A DNA stretch of 64,000 bases from DATLED01 sp963750255 (GTDB lineage Bacteria; Actinomycetota; Acidimicrobiia; Acidimicrobiales; CADCTF01), in assembly GCA_963750255.1 (NCBI GenBank), contig CAVVPZ010000006.1, forward strand, positions 903,587 through 967,586, given 5' to 3'. The notes under the pieces are model-generated. The model saw nothing but the letters and a program-made list of their open reading frames with translations, had not been told where the DNA came from and did no database searches. Made by a program: the position numbers and the translations under genes. This document shows positions 43,131-51,147 of this stretch, one piece after another. Every line of letters begins with the position of its first letter. The first letter of the stretch is position 1.

Positions 43131-43887
43131 GTGCTCGACGACATCAAGGCCTTTTTCACCAAGAGTTCAGTTGCCGAGGTGGGGGTCGGGCTGTCGATCG
43201 GCGCGGCCTTCACTGCGGTGATCGGGGAGGCGACCCAGGCCGGGCGCTCCGTCCTCGCAGGAGCAGCGGACTTCTCGGGCCTCATCCAAGCCGCCATCGC
43301 GCTGGTGACCGTCGCGGTGCTCAGCGTGGTGCTCGTGGTGAAGCCGCTCGCCGCGCTCAAGGCCCGAGCCGACCGTCTCCAGACCAGCCGGGTCGAGGAG
43401 GCCGCCCACGACGACACCGACGAGCCTGCCGACGCCGACGCCAATAGTGATGCTGGCGTTGCGTCAGCCGAGCCCGCCGAGCACGAAGGCGAAGGCGAGG
43501 AGGCCGCCGAGGGGGAGAGCGACGCCGAAGTAGGCACAGGCGAGATAGTTCCGGCCGTGACATGGGGCGTTGACGGCCCGACTCCGCCGGCCACATACGC
43601 GTGGGGCAGCGAGGACGACGGCGCCCTGCTCACGTCGGCGACCGACCTGGCGAGTGCCACAGCGGGGGCTGACGTAACAGGATCTGGTGGCGTGGCGGCT
43701 AGTGCAGTCGGGGCGGCCTCGACAGTGGCCCGGACGTCGGCGCCGCATTCGCACACATCGACCAAGGCGTGCCCATACTGCCGCGTTCGACATCCCGGCC
43801 ATCGCGGTCCGATGTGGGTACTGCACGGCGGATTTGAGTGAAACCGAGCGGGCCGCCGGCGCCGTCCTCCTCGACGGCGGGAGCTGA
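43131..43887 (+). CDS. MscL-like membrane protein with C-terminal zinc-ribbon tail (frameshifted)
   Basis: The N-terminal ~80 residues resemble MscL: LDDIKAFFTKSSVAEVGVGLSIGAAFTAVIGE (TM1 type) and SGLIQAAIALVTVAVLSVVLVVKPLAALKARADR (TM2 type) around a very short external loop. A long acidic Ala/Glu/Asp linker (about 95-215) follows. The end of the gene needs one frame correction (an extra C near 43784) and then reads KACPYCAFDIPAIAVRCGYCTADLSETERAAG, two Cys-x-x-Cys pairs that form a zinc-ribbon-like unit. GTG 43131 follows a GAAGAG site. The fusion of a channel-like part and a zinc ribbon is unusual. Confidence 0.66.
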
Positions 43888-43911
43888 TCGTCGACACGTA
43901 GGGTGGCCGAC

Positions 43912-44874
43912 ATGGACCATCGCCACCTCGGCCGCACCGGCCTCCGCGTCAGCCCCCTCTGTCTCGGGACCATGAACTTCGGGCCTCGCACTCCAGAAGC
44001 CGAGGCCCACGAGATCATGGACCGCGCGCTCGACCTCGAGATCAATTTCTTCGACACCGCCAACGTGTACGGAGGAGGGCAGACCGAGGAGATCCTCGGC
44101 ACCTGGTTCGCCAAGGACAGCGGCCGCCGCGACAAGGTCGTGCTGGCCACCAAGGTGTACAACGGCCGCGACCCTGGCCCAACACCAGCCGCCTGTCGGC
44201 GTTGCACATCCGCAAGGCGTGCGAGGACAGCCTGCGCCGGCTCCAGACCGACCACATCGACCTCTACCAGATGCATCACGTCGATCGAGCGACGCCGTGG
44301 GAGGAGATCTGGCAGGCGATGGATCTACTCGTCACCCAGGGCAAGGTCATCTACGTCGGGAGCAGCAACTTCGCCGGTTGGCACCTCGCCCGAGCCAACG
44401 AGAAGGCCGCGCAGCGCAACTCGTTCGGTCTCGTGTCCGAGCAGAGCCTCTACAACCTTGCTGCCCGCACGGTCGAACTCGAGGTTGTGCCGGCGTGCGA
44501 GGGCTATGGCATGGGCCTCATCCCCTGGAGCCCGCTGTCGGGCGGCATCCTCGGCGGGGTGCTCGACGGCGGTAGCGACGGCGGTCGTCGCAGCGGAGAG
44601 CAGTTCGAGAGGCGAGTCGACCGGATGCGACCCCAGCTCGAGCAGTGGGAGGCGCTTCTGCCGCGAGCTCGGAGAGCAGCCGGCCGACGTGGCGTTGGCG
44701 TGGCTCCTGAAGAACCCGGTGGTGACGGCGCCCATCATCGGCCCTCGCACCCTCGACCAACTCAACGCCTCGGTGCGGGCGCTCGAGATCGATCTCGACG
44801 GCGATGCGATGGCCACGCTCGACGAGATCTTCCCCGGACCCGGCGGTCGGGCCCCCGAGGCCTACGCCTGGTAG
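43912..44874 (+). CDS. Aldo/keto reductase (frameshifted)
   Basis: An NADPH-dependent aldo/keto reductase of the YhdN/AKR12-like group. MDHRHLGRTGLRVSPLCLGTMNFG opens the TIM barrel, the catalytic Asp and Tyr lie in FFDTANVYGGGQTEEILG, Lys in KVVLATKVYNG, His in DHIDLYQMHHVDRATPWEE, and the cofactor loop is in IIGPRTLDQLNASVRAL. A base is missing near 44182 and one is extra near 44658, between clean segments. Correcting both gives ~320 residues, the usual length. ATG 43912 and GTG 43903 are both plausible starts. Confidence 0.88.
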   Translation: MDHRHLGRTGLRVSPLCLGTMNFGPRTPEAEAHEIMDRALDLEINFFDTANVYGGGQTEEILGTWFAKDSGRRDKVVLATKVYNGRDPGPTPAACRRCTSARRARTACAGSRPTTSTSTRCITSIERRRGRRSGRRWIYSSPRARSSTSGAATSPVGTSPEPTRRPRSATRSVSCPSRASTTLLPARSNSRLCRRARAMAWASSPGARCRAASSAGCSTAVATAVVAAESSSRGESTGCDPSSSSGRRFCRELGEQPADVALAWLLKNPVVTAPIIGPRTLDQLNASVRALEIDLDGDAMATLDEIFPGPGGRAPEAYAW

Positions 44875-44917
44875 GAACGCAGCGACCTTCGACGTTCGAG
44901 AGCACCAGGGGAGACAC

Positions 44918-46093
44918 GTGACCGAGATCCATGGCGAAGTGGCGGCAGGCTTCGAGCCGGTCAGAGAGGCGTTCGCCGCCAACTTCGACAAGCACGGCGA
45001 CGTCGGGGCCGCCTTCAGCCTCTACCGGCGAGGCCAAAAGGTCGTCGATCTGTGGGGCGGCGTGGCCGACGAGACCACCGGGCGGGCCTGGGACGAGGAC
45101 ACCCTCCAGCTCGTGTTCTCGACCACCAAAGGGGCGACGGCCATCTGCGCACACCTCCTCGCGCAGCGGGGCGATCTCGACCTCGACGCCCCCGTGGCCG
45201 AGTACTGGCCCGAGTTCGCCGCCGAGGGCAAGGCCGACATCCCCGTGCGCTGGCTCCTCAGCCACCGCTCGGGCCTTCCGACCGTCGACGCCATGCTCAG
45301 CCCCGACGACCTGGTGGCATGGCGGCCGATCGCCGAAGCGCTTGCCGCTCAGAAGCCGTACTGGGAGCCGGGCACCGCCCACGGCTATCACGCGCTCACG
45401 TATGGGTGGCTCGTCGGCGAGGTCATTCGCCGGGTCGACGGGCGGAGCATCGGTCGATTCTTCGCCGACGAGGTCGCCGAGCCGCTCGGCCTCGACTTCT
45501 TCATCGGCGTGCCGGAGTCGGAAGAGCCCAGGGTCAGCCGGCTCATCACTGCGCCCATCGGGGGCGCCCCCGAGGGCCTCGACATCGACGCGCTCCCCGA
45601 GAACGTGCGCGAGCTCATCAAGGCCGTCACCGATCCCGAGGGGCTGTTGCAGCGGGCGCTCAACGTGTCTCGCCCGGATGCGATGGACTTCAACAGCCGG
45701 GCGGTCCACGCCGCCGAGATCCCCGCCGCCAACGGCATCACCACCGCCCGCTCGCTGGCTCGCATGTACGCGGCGACCGTCGGCGAGGTCGACGGCGTGC
45801 GCATCCTCGACGAGGCGACGGTGGCCGATGCCGTGGTCGAGCAGAGCGACGGTCCCGACCGGGTGCTGCAGGTGCCGACTCGATTCGGGCTCGGCTTCTT
45901 CATTCCCTCGACGTTCTCGCCGCTGATGGGGCCGTCTTCGTTTGGCCACGCCGGGGCCGGTGGCTCGTTGGGGATGGCCGACCGCGACCGCCAGCTCGGC
46001 TTCGGCTACGTCATGAACAAGATGCAGCAGAATCTGTCGGGCGACCCTCGCACGCTGTCACTGGTCGCGGCTGTCAACGAGTGCGTCAGCTGA
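44918..46093 (+). CDS. Serine beta-lactamase-fold esterase
   Basis: A 391-residue protein of the class C beta-lactamase/EstB group. The Ser-x-x-Lys motif is VFSTTKGATAI, the second motif's Tyr is in GYHALTYGWLVGEVI, and the third, HxG, is in FGHAGAGGSLGMADRD. There is no signal peptide, so it is probably a cytosolic esterase or amidase rather than a resistance enzyme. GTG 44918 follows AGGGGAGA. Its 3' end overlaps the convergent ligase gene by 8 bp. Confidence 0.88.
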   Translation: MTEIHGEVAAGFEPVREAFAANFDKHGDVGAAFSLYRRGQKVVDLWGGVADETTGRAWDEDTLQLVFSTTKGATAICAHLLAQRGDLDLDAPVAEYWPEFAAEGKADIPVRWLLSHRSGLPTVDAMLSPDDLVAWRPIAEALAAQKPYWEPGTAHGYHALTYGWLVGEVIRRVDGRSIGRFFADEVAEPLGLDFFIGVPESEEPRVSRLITAPIGGAPEGLDIDALPENVRELIKAVTDPEGLLQRALNVSRPDAMDFNSRAVHAAEIPAANGITTARSLARMYAATVGEVDGVRILDEATVADAVVEQSDGPDRVLQVPTRFGLGFFIPSTFSPLMGPSSFGHAGAGGSLGMADRDRQLGFGYVMNKMQQNLSGDPRTLSLVAAVNECVS

Positions 46094-47618
46094 CGCCCTG
46101 CCAGTAGGGGTCGCGCAGCACCCGCTTGTAGAGCTTCCCCGTCGGGAGGCGGGGAAGCTCCTCGATGAAGTCGAGCGTGCGCGGACACTTGAAGCCTGCC
46201 AAGTGGCTGCGGACAAAGGCCAACAGTTCGTCGCGGAGTTCCGGAGACTCCGACCGCCCCGGCACCAGTTGAACCACGGCTTTTACCTCCTCGCCCAAGT
46301 CGTCGTTGGGAATGCCGAAGACAGCGACGTCGGCCACAGCAGGATGCTGGATGAAGACGTCCTCGATCTCCCGGGGATAGATGTTCACCCCACCCGAGAT
46401 GATCATGTAGGCCTTTCGGTCCGTCAGGTAGAGCCAGCCCTCCTCGTCGAGGTAGCCGACGTCGCCGAGCGTGGTGAGGCCGCCCGGCAACCGGGCCTCC
46501 TCGGTCTTCTTCGGATCGTTGTGGTACTCGTACGTCGCCCCGCCCGAGAAGTAGATGCCGCCCTCCTGCAGCGGGGGAAGCTCTTCGCCGGCCTCGCTCA
46601 TGATGTGCACGGTGCCGGCCCGGGCCCGACCGACCGACCCCGGGTGGGCCAGCCACTCTTCGCTGGTGATAGCCGTCGAGCCGTTGCCCTCCGTGCCGGC
46701 GTAGTACTCGAAGAGGATCGGACCCCACCACTCGATCATCTGCTGCTTCACCGTGACCGGACAGGGGGCAGCCGCATGGATGGCCACCTCATGGGTCGAC
46801 AGGTCGGGGCCGAGCCGCTCCTCGTCGGGCAGTCGGAGGAGGCGGACGAACATGGTGGGCACCCACTGGCTGTGGGTCACGCCGTGGGTCTCGATGGCTT
46901 GGAGTGCTCCGGCCGGATCGAAGCGCTCCATGATGACGACGGTGCCACCGAAGCGTTGGGCGTTCAACGAGAACGCAAGCGGCGCGGCGTGGTACATCGG
47001 CGCCGGCGACAGATACACCATGTCTTCGCGAAATCCGTACGACGCGGTCAGGCCGGCCAACCGGTTCTCGCCCTCCCACGGCTTCTCGTCGGCCAGCGGT
47101 CGCAGGACGCCCTTGGGCCGGCCGGTGGTGCCCGACGAGTACAGCATGGTGGCGCCGGTGCTCTCGTCGTCGATGGGGGTCGAGGGCATTGCTTCGGTGG
47201 CGGCCAGGTAGTCGTCGAAGCCCGCAGTGGCTTCGTCGACCATCAACCGAGCGGTCACGCCGGTCAGCGATGCCCAGTCGATGTCGGCCGCCACCTTGGT
47301 CATATGGGCCGAGGTCACGAAGGCCTTCGCCCCGCAGTCGCCCACGATGTAGCCGACCTCCTCGGCGGTGAGGTGGCTGTTGATGGCAGTGAGGTACAGG
47401 CCGCTGCGTAGCGCGGCCCACGCCACCTCCATGAACCGGGGTTGGTTCTCCATGAACAAGGCGATGTGGTCGCCTCGGGTCAGGCCTTGGACGCGAAGGA
47501 AGTGGGCGAGGCGGTTGGACCGCTCATCGAGGTCGCGATAGGTCACGACGTCACCCGAACCCGCCATCACGACGGCGGGGTGGTCTGGACGGCGCTGGGC
47601 GATGGTGCCGGGGTACAT
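46086..47618 (-). CDS. Acyl-CoA synthetase (AMP-dependent ligase)
   Basis: A 510-residue member of the ANL superfamily. The P-loop is TMLYSSGTTGRPKGVLRP, with later core motifs FEYYAGTEGNGSTAI, TLGDVGYLDEEGWLYLTDRKAYMIISGG broken by the hinge Asp, and the C-terminal catalytic Lys in RLPTGKLYKRVLRD. It activates a carboxylic acid to the acyl-CoA, feeding a pathway with the acyl-CoA dehydrogenase at 34.6 kb. ATG 47616-47618 (MYPGTIAQRRP) fits the family start; ATG 47636 adds six residues. Confidence 0.91.
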   Translation of the reverse strand: MYPGTIAQRRPDHPAVVMAGSGDVVTYRDLDERSNRLAHFLRVQGLTRGDHIALFMENQPRFMEVAWAALRSGLYLTAINSHLTAEEVGYIVGDCGAKAFVTSAHMTKVAADIDWASLTGVTARLMVDEATAGFDDYLAATEAMPSTPIDDESTGATMLYSSGTTGRPKGVLRPLADEKPWEGENRLAGLTASYGFREDMVYLSPAPMYHAAPLAFSLNAQRFGGTVVIMERFDPAGALQAIETHGVTHSQWVPTMFVRLLRLPDEERLGPDLSTHEVAIHAAAPCPVTVKQQMIEWWGPILFEYYAGTEGNGSTAITSEEWLAHPGSVGRARAGTVHIMSEAGEELPPLQEGGIYFSGGATYEYHNDPKKTEEARLPGGLTTLGDVGYLDEEGWLYLTDRKAYMIISGGVNIYPREIEDVFIQHPAVADVAVFGIPNDDLGEEVKAVVQLVPGRSESPELRDELLAFVRSHLAGFKCPRTLDFIEELPRLPTGKLYKRVLRDPYWQGVS

Positions 47619-47659
47619 CGCGTCACCTTCGCGCAAGAGGCACCGGTAGCGTCGGGCCG

Positions 47660-47866
47660 ATGGACCGCGCCGCTGCTGTGTCCGCCACCTACACCTGGTT
47701 CGAAGTCAACAGTGGCTGGGCGCCGCCCGATCCCGATGAGCTGGCCGAGTGGCTCGCCGACGGCGTGTGCCGGGCCCCCGACGACTGCTCGGTCGACCCG
47801 AACGGGTGGTGCGACCACGGCCTCGCTTCGTGGAAGCTGGTGCTCGACGAAGTCGACCGTCGCTGA
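47660..47866 (+). CDS. Small hypothetical protein
   Basis: A 68-residue ORF in the 183-bp gap between the ligase and the oxidoreductase, transcribed away from the ligase. It contains WFEVNSGWAPPDPDELAEWLADG and three Cys (VCRAP, DDCSVD, GWCDHG). The composition is acidic and Trp/Cys-rich, unlike antisense shadow ORFs in this window. No family is recognised. Confidence 0.55.
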   Translation: MDRAAAVSATYTWFEVNSGWAPPDPDELAEWLADGVCRAPDDCSVDPNGWCDHGLASWKLVLDEVDRR

Positions 47867-47869
47867 CGG

Positions 47870-48802
47870 TCAGGAGCGTTCGCCGAGCAGGGAGTACGCG
47901 GAGTGCACACCGGCGGCGGCGCCCTTGGCGACCGCGTTGGCGATGAGCTGTACGCCGGGCGTGAGGTCTCCGGCGGCGTAGACGCCCGGCACGGTCGTGA
48001 CACCGTCACGATCGGCCTCGACGCAACCAGCTTCGGTGAGCCGGCAGCCTATGGCGGTGGCCAGGTTGGTCTGCGGATGGTGGGCGATGCTGAAGAACGC
48101 CTTCTGGCAAGGGAGGGTCTCGCCGCCGACCAGTCGCACCTCTCGCAGCGCTCCCCTCGGACCGCAGAGCTCGGCGGCGGCGTCCTCACGAACGACCACG
48201 CCGTACTCGGCGAGGAGTTCTCGGTCGGCCGGGTTGCCTTCGAAGTGGTGCCCGTCGGTGATGACCGTGACCGAGCGCGCCCAAGTCAGGAGACCGAGCG
48301 AGAACCCGGCGATCTGGTCGCCCCATCCGAACACCACGACGTCCTCACCCTTGGCCTCGTACCCGTCGCAACCGGCGCAGTGGAACACGTCGGCCCCGTA
48401 GTGGTCGAAGAACCCGTCCACGTCGGGGAACTCGTCGTGCACGCCGGTGGCCAACACGATCCGTCGGGCGTCGACGATGCCCCACTCGCTCTCGTCGAGC
48501 GCCAACGAGAAGTGATCGCGGACCCCGGTCGCCGTCGTGACCCGTCCGGTCACGACCGAGACGGTGGGGTAGCGAAGCAGTTCCTCCCGAGCTTTGGCCC
48601 GCAGGGCGCCCGGCGCGATCGGATCGTGACCGAGGTAACCGTGAGCCTCGTCGACAGACGCGTTGCGGTACTCCTCGCTGTCGACGACGAGCACGTGGCG
48701 CCGGTATCGCCCGAGCCACGACGCCGCGCTCAGCCCGGCGGGTCCACCGCCGATGACGGCAGCGTCGAAGGTCGGTCGTTGGCCGGGCGACTCAACCGCC
48801 AC
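47870..48802 (-). CDS. FAD-dependent thioredoxin-reductase-like oxidoreductase
   Basis: A 310-residue flavoprotein. FAD motif AAVIGGGPAGLSAASWLGRY, redox-active Cys pair CAGCDGYEAKG (about residues 137-140), NAD(P)-binding region VVVFGWGDQIAGF (where the usual GxGxxA is GWGDQIA), and the C-terminal FAD motif TVPGVYAAGDLTPG. Its length and CxxC match TrxB-type low-molecular-weight reductases, but the NADPH motif departs from TrxB, so another electron donor or substrate is possible. GTG 48800-48802 is the start. Confidence 0.85.
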   Translation of the reverse strand: MAVESPGQRPTFDAAVIGGGPAGLSAASWLGRYRRHVLVVDSEEYRNASVDEAHGYLGHDPIAPGALRAKAREELLRYPTVSVVTGRVTTATGVRDHFSLALDESEWGIVDARRIVLATGVHDEFPDVDGFFDHYGADVFHCAGCDGYEAKGEDVVVFGWGDQIAGFSLGLLTWARSVTVITDGHHFEGNPADRELLAEYGVVVREDAAAELCGPRGALREVRLVGGETLPCQKAFFSIAHHPQTNLATAIGCRLTEAGCVEADRDGVTTVPGVYAAGDLTPGVQLIANAVAKGAAAGVHSAYSLLGERS

Positions 48803-48993
48803 AGGCGGCGTCGTGCTCCGTACAGTCGCACAGGAGGACTTGGTCGTCGCTGAGCTGCTCGAGGGTTTGAAGCAGCGTCGTCAAGAGGTGCGAAAGGGAG
48901 AGCACGGGACTCCGTGGGTGCCGGGGGTTGGTCAGTGAAAAGGTACCCGCTCGCGAAAGTTAGCAAACCCCGAAGGCGTAGCCTCGGGATGGC

Positions 48994-50372
48994 ATGCCCT
49001 CCACCCCCCGCGTCCGCTTCTCGCCCTCGCCGACGGGCATGTTCCACGTCGGCGGCGCCCGCACGGCCCTGTTCAACTGGCTCTACGCCCGGCAGCAGGG
49101 GGGAACGTTCCTGCTGCGGATCGAAGACACCGATGCAGTGCGCAACCGCCCTGAGTGGACCGAGGGCATCTATGCCGCCATGACCTGGCTCGGACTCGAC
49201 TGGGATGAGACCTACGCGCAGTCGCGCAACCTGGCCGCCCACACCGAGACCGGTCGACGGCTGCATGCCGAGGGAAAGGCGTACTACTGCGAGTGCACTC
49301 CCGAGGCGGCGCAGGCTCGCAACAAGGCCAACGGCATCAAGACACCGGGATACGACGGCCATTGCCGCGACCTCGAACTGGCTTCGGGCGATGGCCGCGC
49401 CCTGCGGTTCCGCACGCCCGATGAGGGCACGATCACCCGGGTCGACCTCATCCGCGGCACGGCCGGAGATCGACGTGTCGACGGTCGAGGACTTCGTCAT
49501 CCTGCGGGGCAACGGCGCCCCGTTGTACGTGTTCGCCAACTGTCTCGACGATCTCGACGACGAGATCACCCACGTGATTCGCGGTGAGGATCATCTCTCC
49601 AACGTCGAGAAGCAGATCCTCATCGCTCGTGCGGTGGGCCGGCCCGAGCCCACGTGGGCCCATCTCCCCCTCATCGTCAACGAGAAGCGTCAGAAGCTCT
49701 CGAAGCGACGAGACAAGGTGGCGATGGAGATGTACCGCGACGACGGCATCCTTCCCGAGGCGATGGCCAACTACCTCGGCACCCTCGGCTGGTCACCCCC
49801 GGGCGACGAGGAGATCGTGCCAATGACCGCCATGGTCGAGCACTTCCACCTCGACGACGTCAACAGCGCCGGCGCCCAGTTCGACGTCAAGAAGTTGTGG
49901 GCCTTCAACGGCCACTACCTCCGCGCCCTCCCGCGACGACGAGTTCGTGGCCCGGAGCCTCGACTGGTACCGCCAGACGATCGTCGAGCCGATGGCCGAC
50001 GTCATCCAAGAGCGGGGCGCGACGTTCCCCGAGACGTTGTCGATGACCGACTTCTTCTTGCACGACGCGCCGCCGATGGACGGCCCGTCGTGGGACAAGG
50101 CAATGGGCAAAGGTCCGGCCGCAGCCATCCTCGATGCTGCGATCGAGGCGTACGGCGCGACCGAGGAGTGGACGGCGATCGCCCTCCACGACCTGACCGA
50201 ACGGCTGGCCCAAGACGTCGACCTGAGCCTGGGAAAGGCTCAGGCGCCGATCCGCGTCGCCGTCACCGGGCGTGCGGTGGGACCGCCGTTGTTCGAATCC
50301 CTGGTCGTGTTGGGGCGGGAGCGGACTCTCGAGCGGCTCCGGCGGGCGGTGGCCCGCCTGGCCAAGGGCTGA
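48994..50372 (+). CDS. gltX: Glutamyl-tRNA synthetase (frameshifted)
   Basis: Class I synthetase for glutamate (and possibly tRNA-Gln in organisms using the amidotransferase route). The HIGH-type motif is RFSPSPTGMFHVGGARTALFNW; FLLRIEDTD, GRALRFRTP, DDEITHVIRGEDHLSNVEKQ, and a KMSKS-type KLSKRRDKVAMEMY follow. The C-terminal anticodon-binding region runs to LERLRRAVARLAKG. Extra bases near 49464 and 49935 break the frame; otherwise it aligns end to end over about 459 residues. A tRNA-Gln gene lies 0.7 kb downstream. A missing Gln synthetase would make this gene dual-function, but that cannot be judged here. Confidence 0.92.
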
Positions 50373-50376
50373 CGCC

Positions 50377-51033
50377 GTGTTCATGCTGTTCCGCCTCGCC
50401 CGGCGAATCCTGAAGTTCGCCGTCCTCCTCCTCGTGATCTACCTCGTCGTCACCGTTTCGCAGGTGTGGCTGGCCTCGCGTCGCGACGGGGCGCGGCCCG
50501 CAGACGCCATCGTCGTGTTCGGCGCCGCCCAGTACAACGGCAAGCCGTCCCCCGTCCTTCGGGCCCGGCTCGACCACGCCGCCGGGCTGTACAAGGAGAA
50601 GCTGGCGTCGACGATCGTCGTGACCGGCGGGAAGCGCCCGGGCGACACCACCAACGAGGCGGGAGCATCGGCCGACTACCTGCGCCAGACCTACGGCATC
50701 CCCGACCGTTCCATCCTCCGCGAGGTGTCGAGTGAGAACTCGTGGCAGCAGATGGCGTCAGCGGCCAACGAGTTGCGCAAGCGAGGCAAGGAGCGTGTGA
50801 TCCTGGTCACCGACCCGTTCCACGCCGCTCGCGTTCAGGCCATGGCCGAGGAACTCGGGCTCGACTCGACCGTGTCGCCCACCCGCACATCGCCCATCAC
50901 CGGGGTCGAGGAGCTCAAGCATTTCGGACGCGAGACGGTGGCCGTGGCCGCCGGTCGCGTGGTCGGATTCCGCCGGTTGATGGGCATCGACAAGGCGGCC
51001 GAGAAGGTGCGAGACGGCGTCCAGAGCGGCTAA
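50377..51033 (+). CDS. YdcF/SanA family membrane protein (DUF218)
   Basis: A 218-residue protein with one N-terminal transmembrane helix (ILKFAVLLLVIYLVVTVSQVWL) followed by a DUF218 domain: ADAIVVFGAAQYNGKPSP, VTGGKRPGDTTNEAGASADYL, EVSSENSWQQMASAANEL and ERVILVTDPFHAARVQAMAEE. Such proteins act at the cell envelope in permeability or peptidoglycan processes (SanA/YdcF). The start is GTG 50377 or ATG 50383, 4-10 bp after gltX, so it is cotranscribed. The C-terminal ~60 residues are less conserved. Confidence 0.85.
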   Translation: MFMLFRLARRILKFAVLLLVIYLVVTVSQVWLASRRDGARPADAIVVFGAAQYNGKPSPVLRARLDHAAGLYKEKLASTIVVTGGKRPGDTTNEAGASADYLRQTYGIPDRSILREVSSENSWQQMASAANELRKRGKERVILVTDPFHAARVQAMAEELGLDSTVSPTRTSPITGVEELKHFGRETVAVAAGRVVGFRRLMGIDKAAEKVRDGVQSG

Positions 51034-51049
51034 TCTCGTGGTTCCGCAT

Positions 51050-51121
51050 TCGGGGATGGTGTAATCGGCAACACAACTGGTTCTGGACCAGTTATTCGGG
51101 GTTCGAGTCCTCGTCCCCGAG
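51050..51121 (+). tRNA. tRNA-Gln (CTG)
   Basis: A 72-nt cloverleaf: acceptor TCGGGGA pairs with TCCCCGA, discriminator G, anticodon arm ACTGG-TTCTGGA-CCAGT with anticodon CTG, T-loop GGTTCGAGTCC. CCA is not encoded. It lies just after the YdcF-like gene on the plus strand. Confidence 0.93.
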
Positions 51122-51147
51122 CTTCCGGGCTCGGTTCCGATCGGTGG

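Noticed and set aside
48809..48938. Possible 42-codon gene (VLRTVAQEDLVVAELLEGLKQ...) before gltX
   Set aside because: No ribosome-binding site and no sign of conservation; it overlaps the upstream end of the divergent oxidoreductase region.
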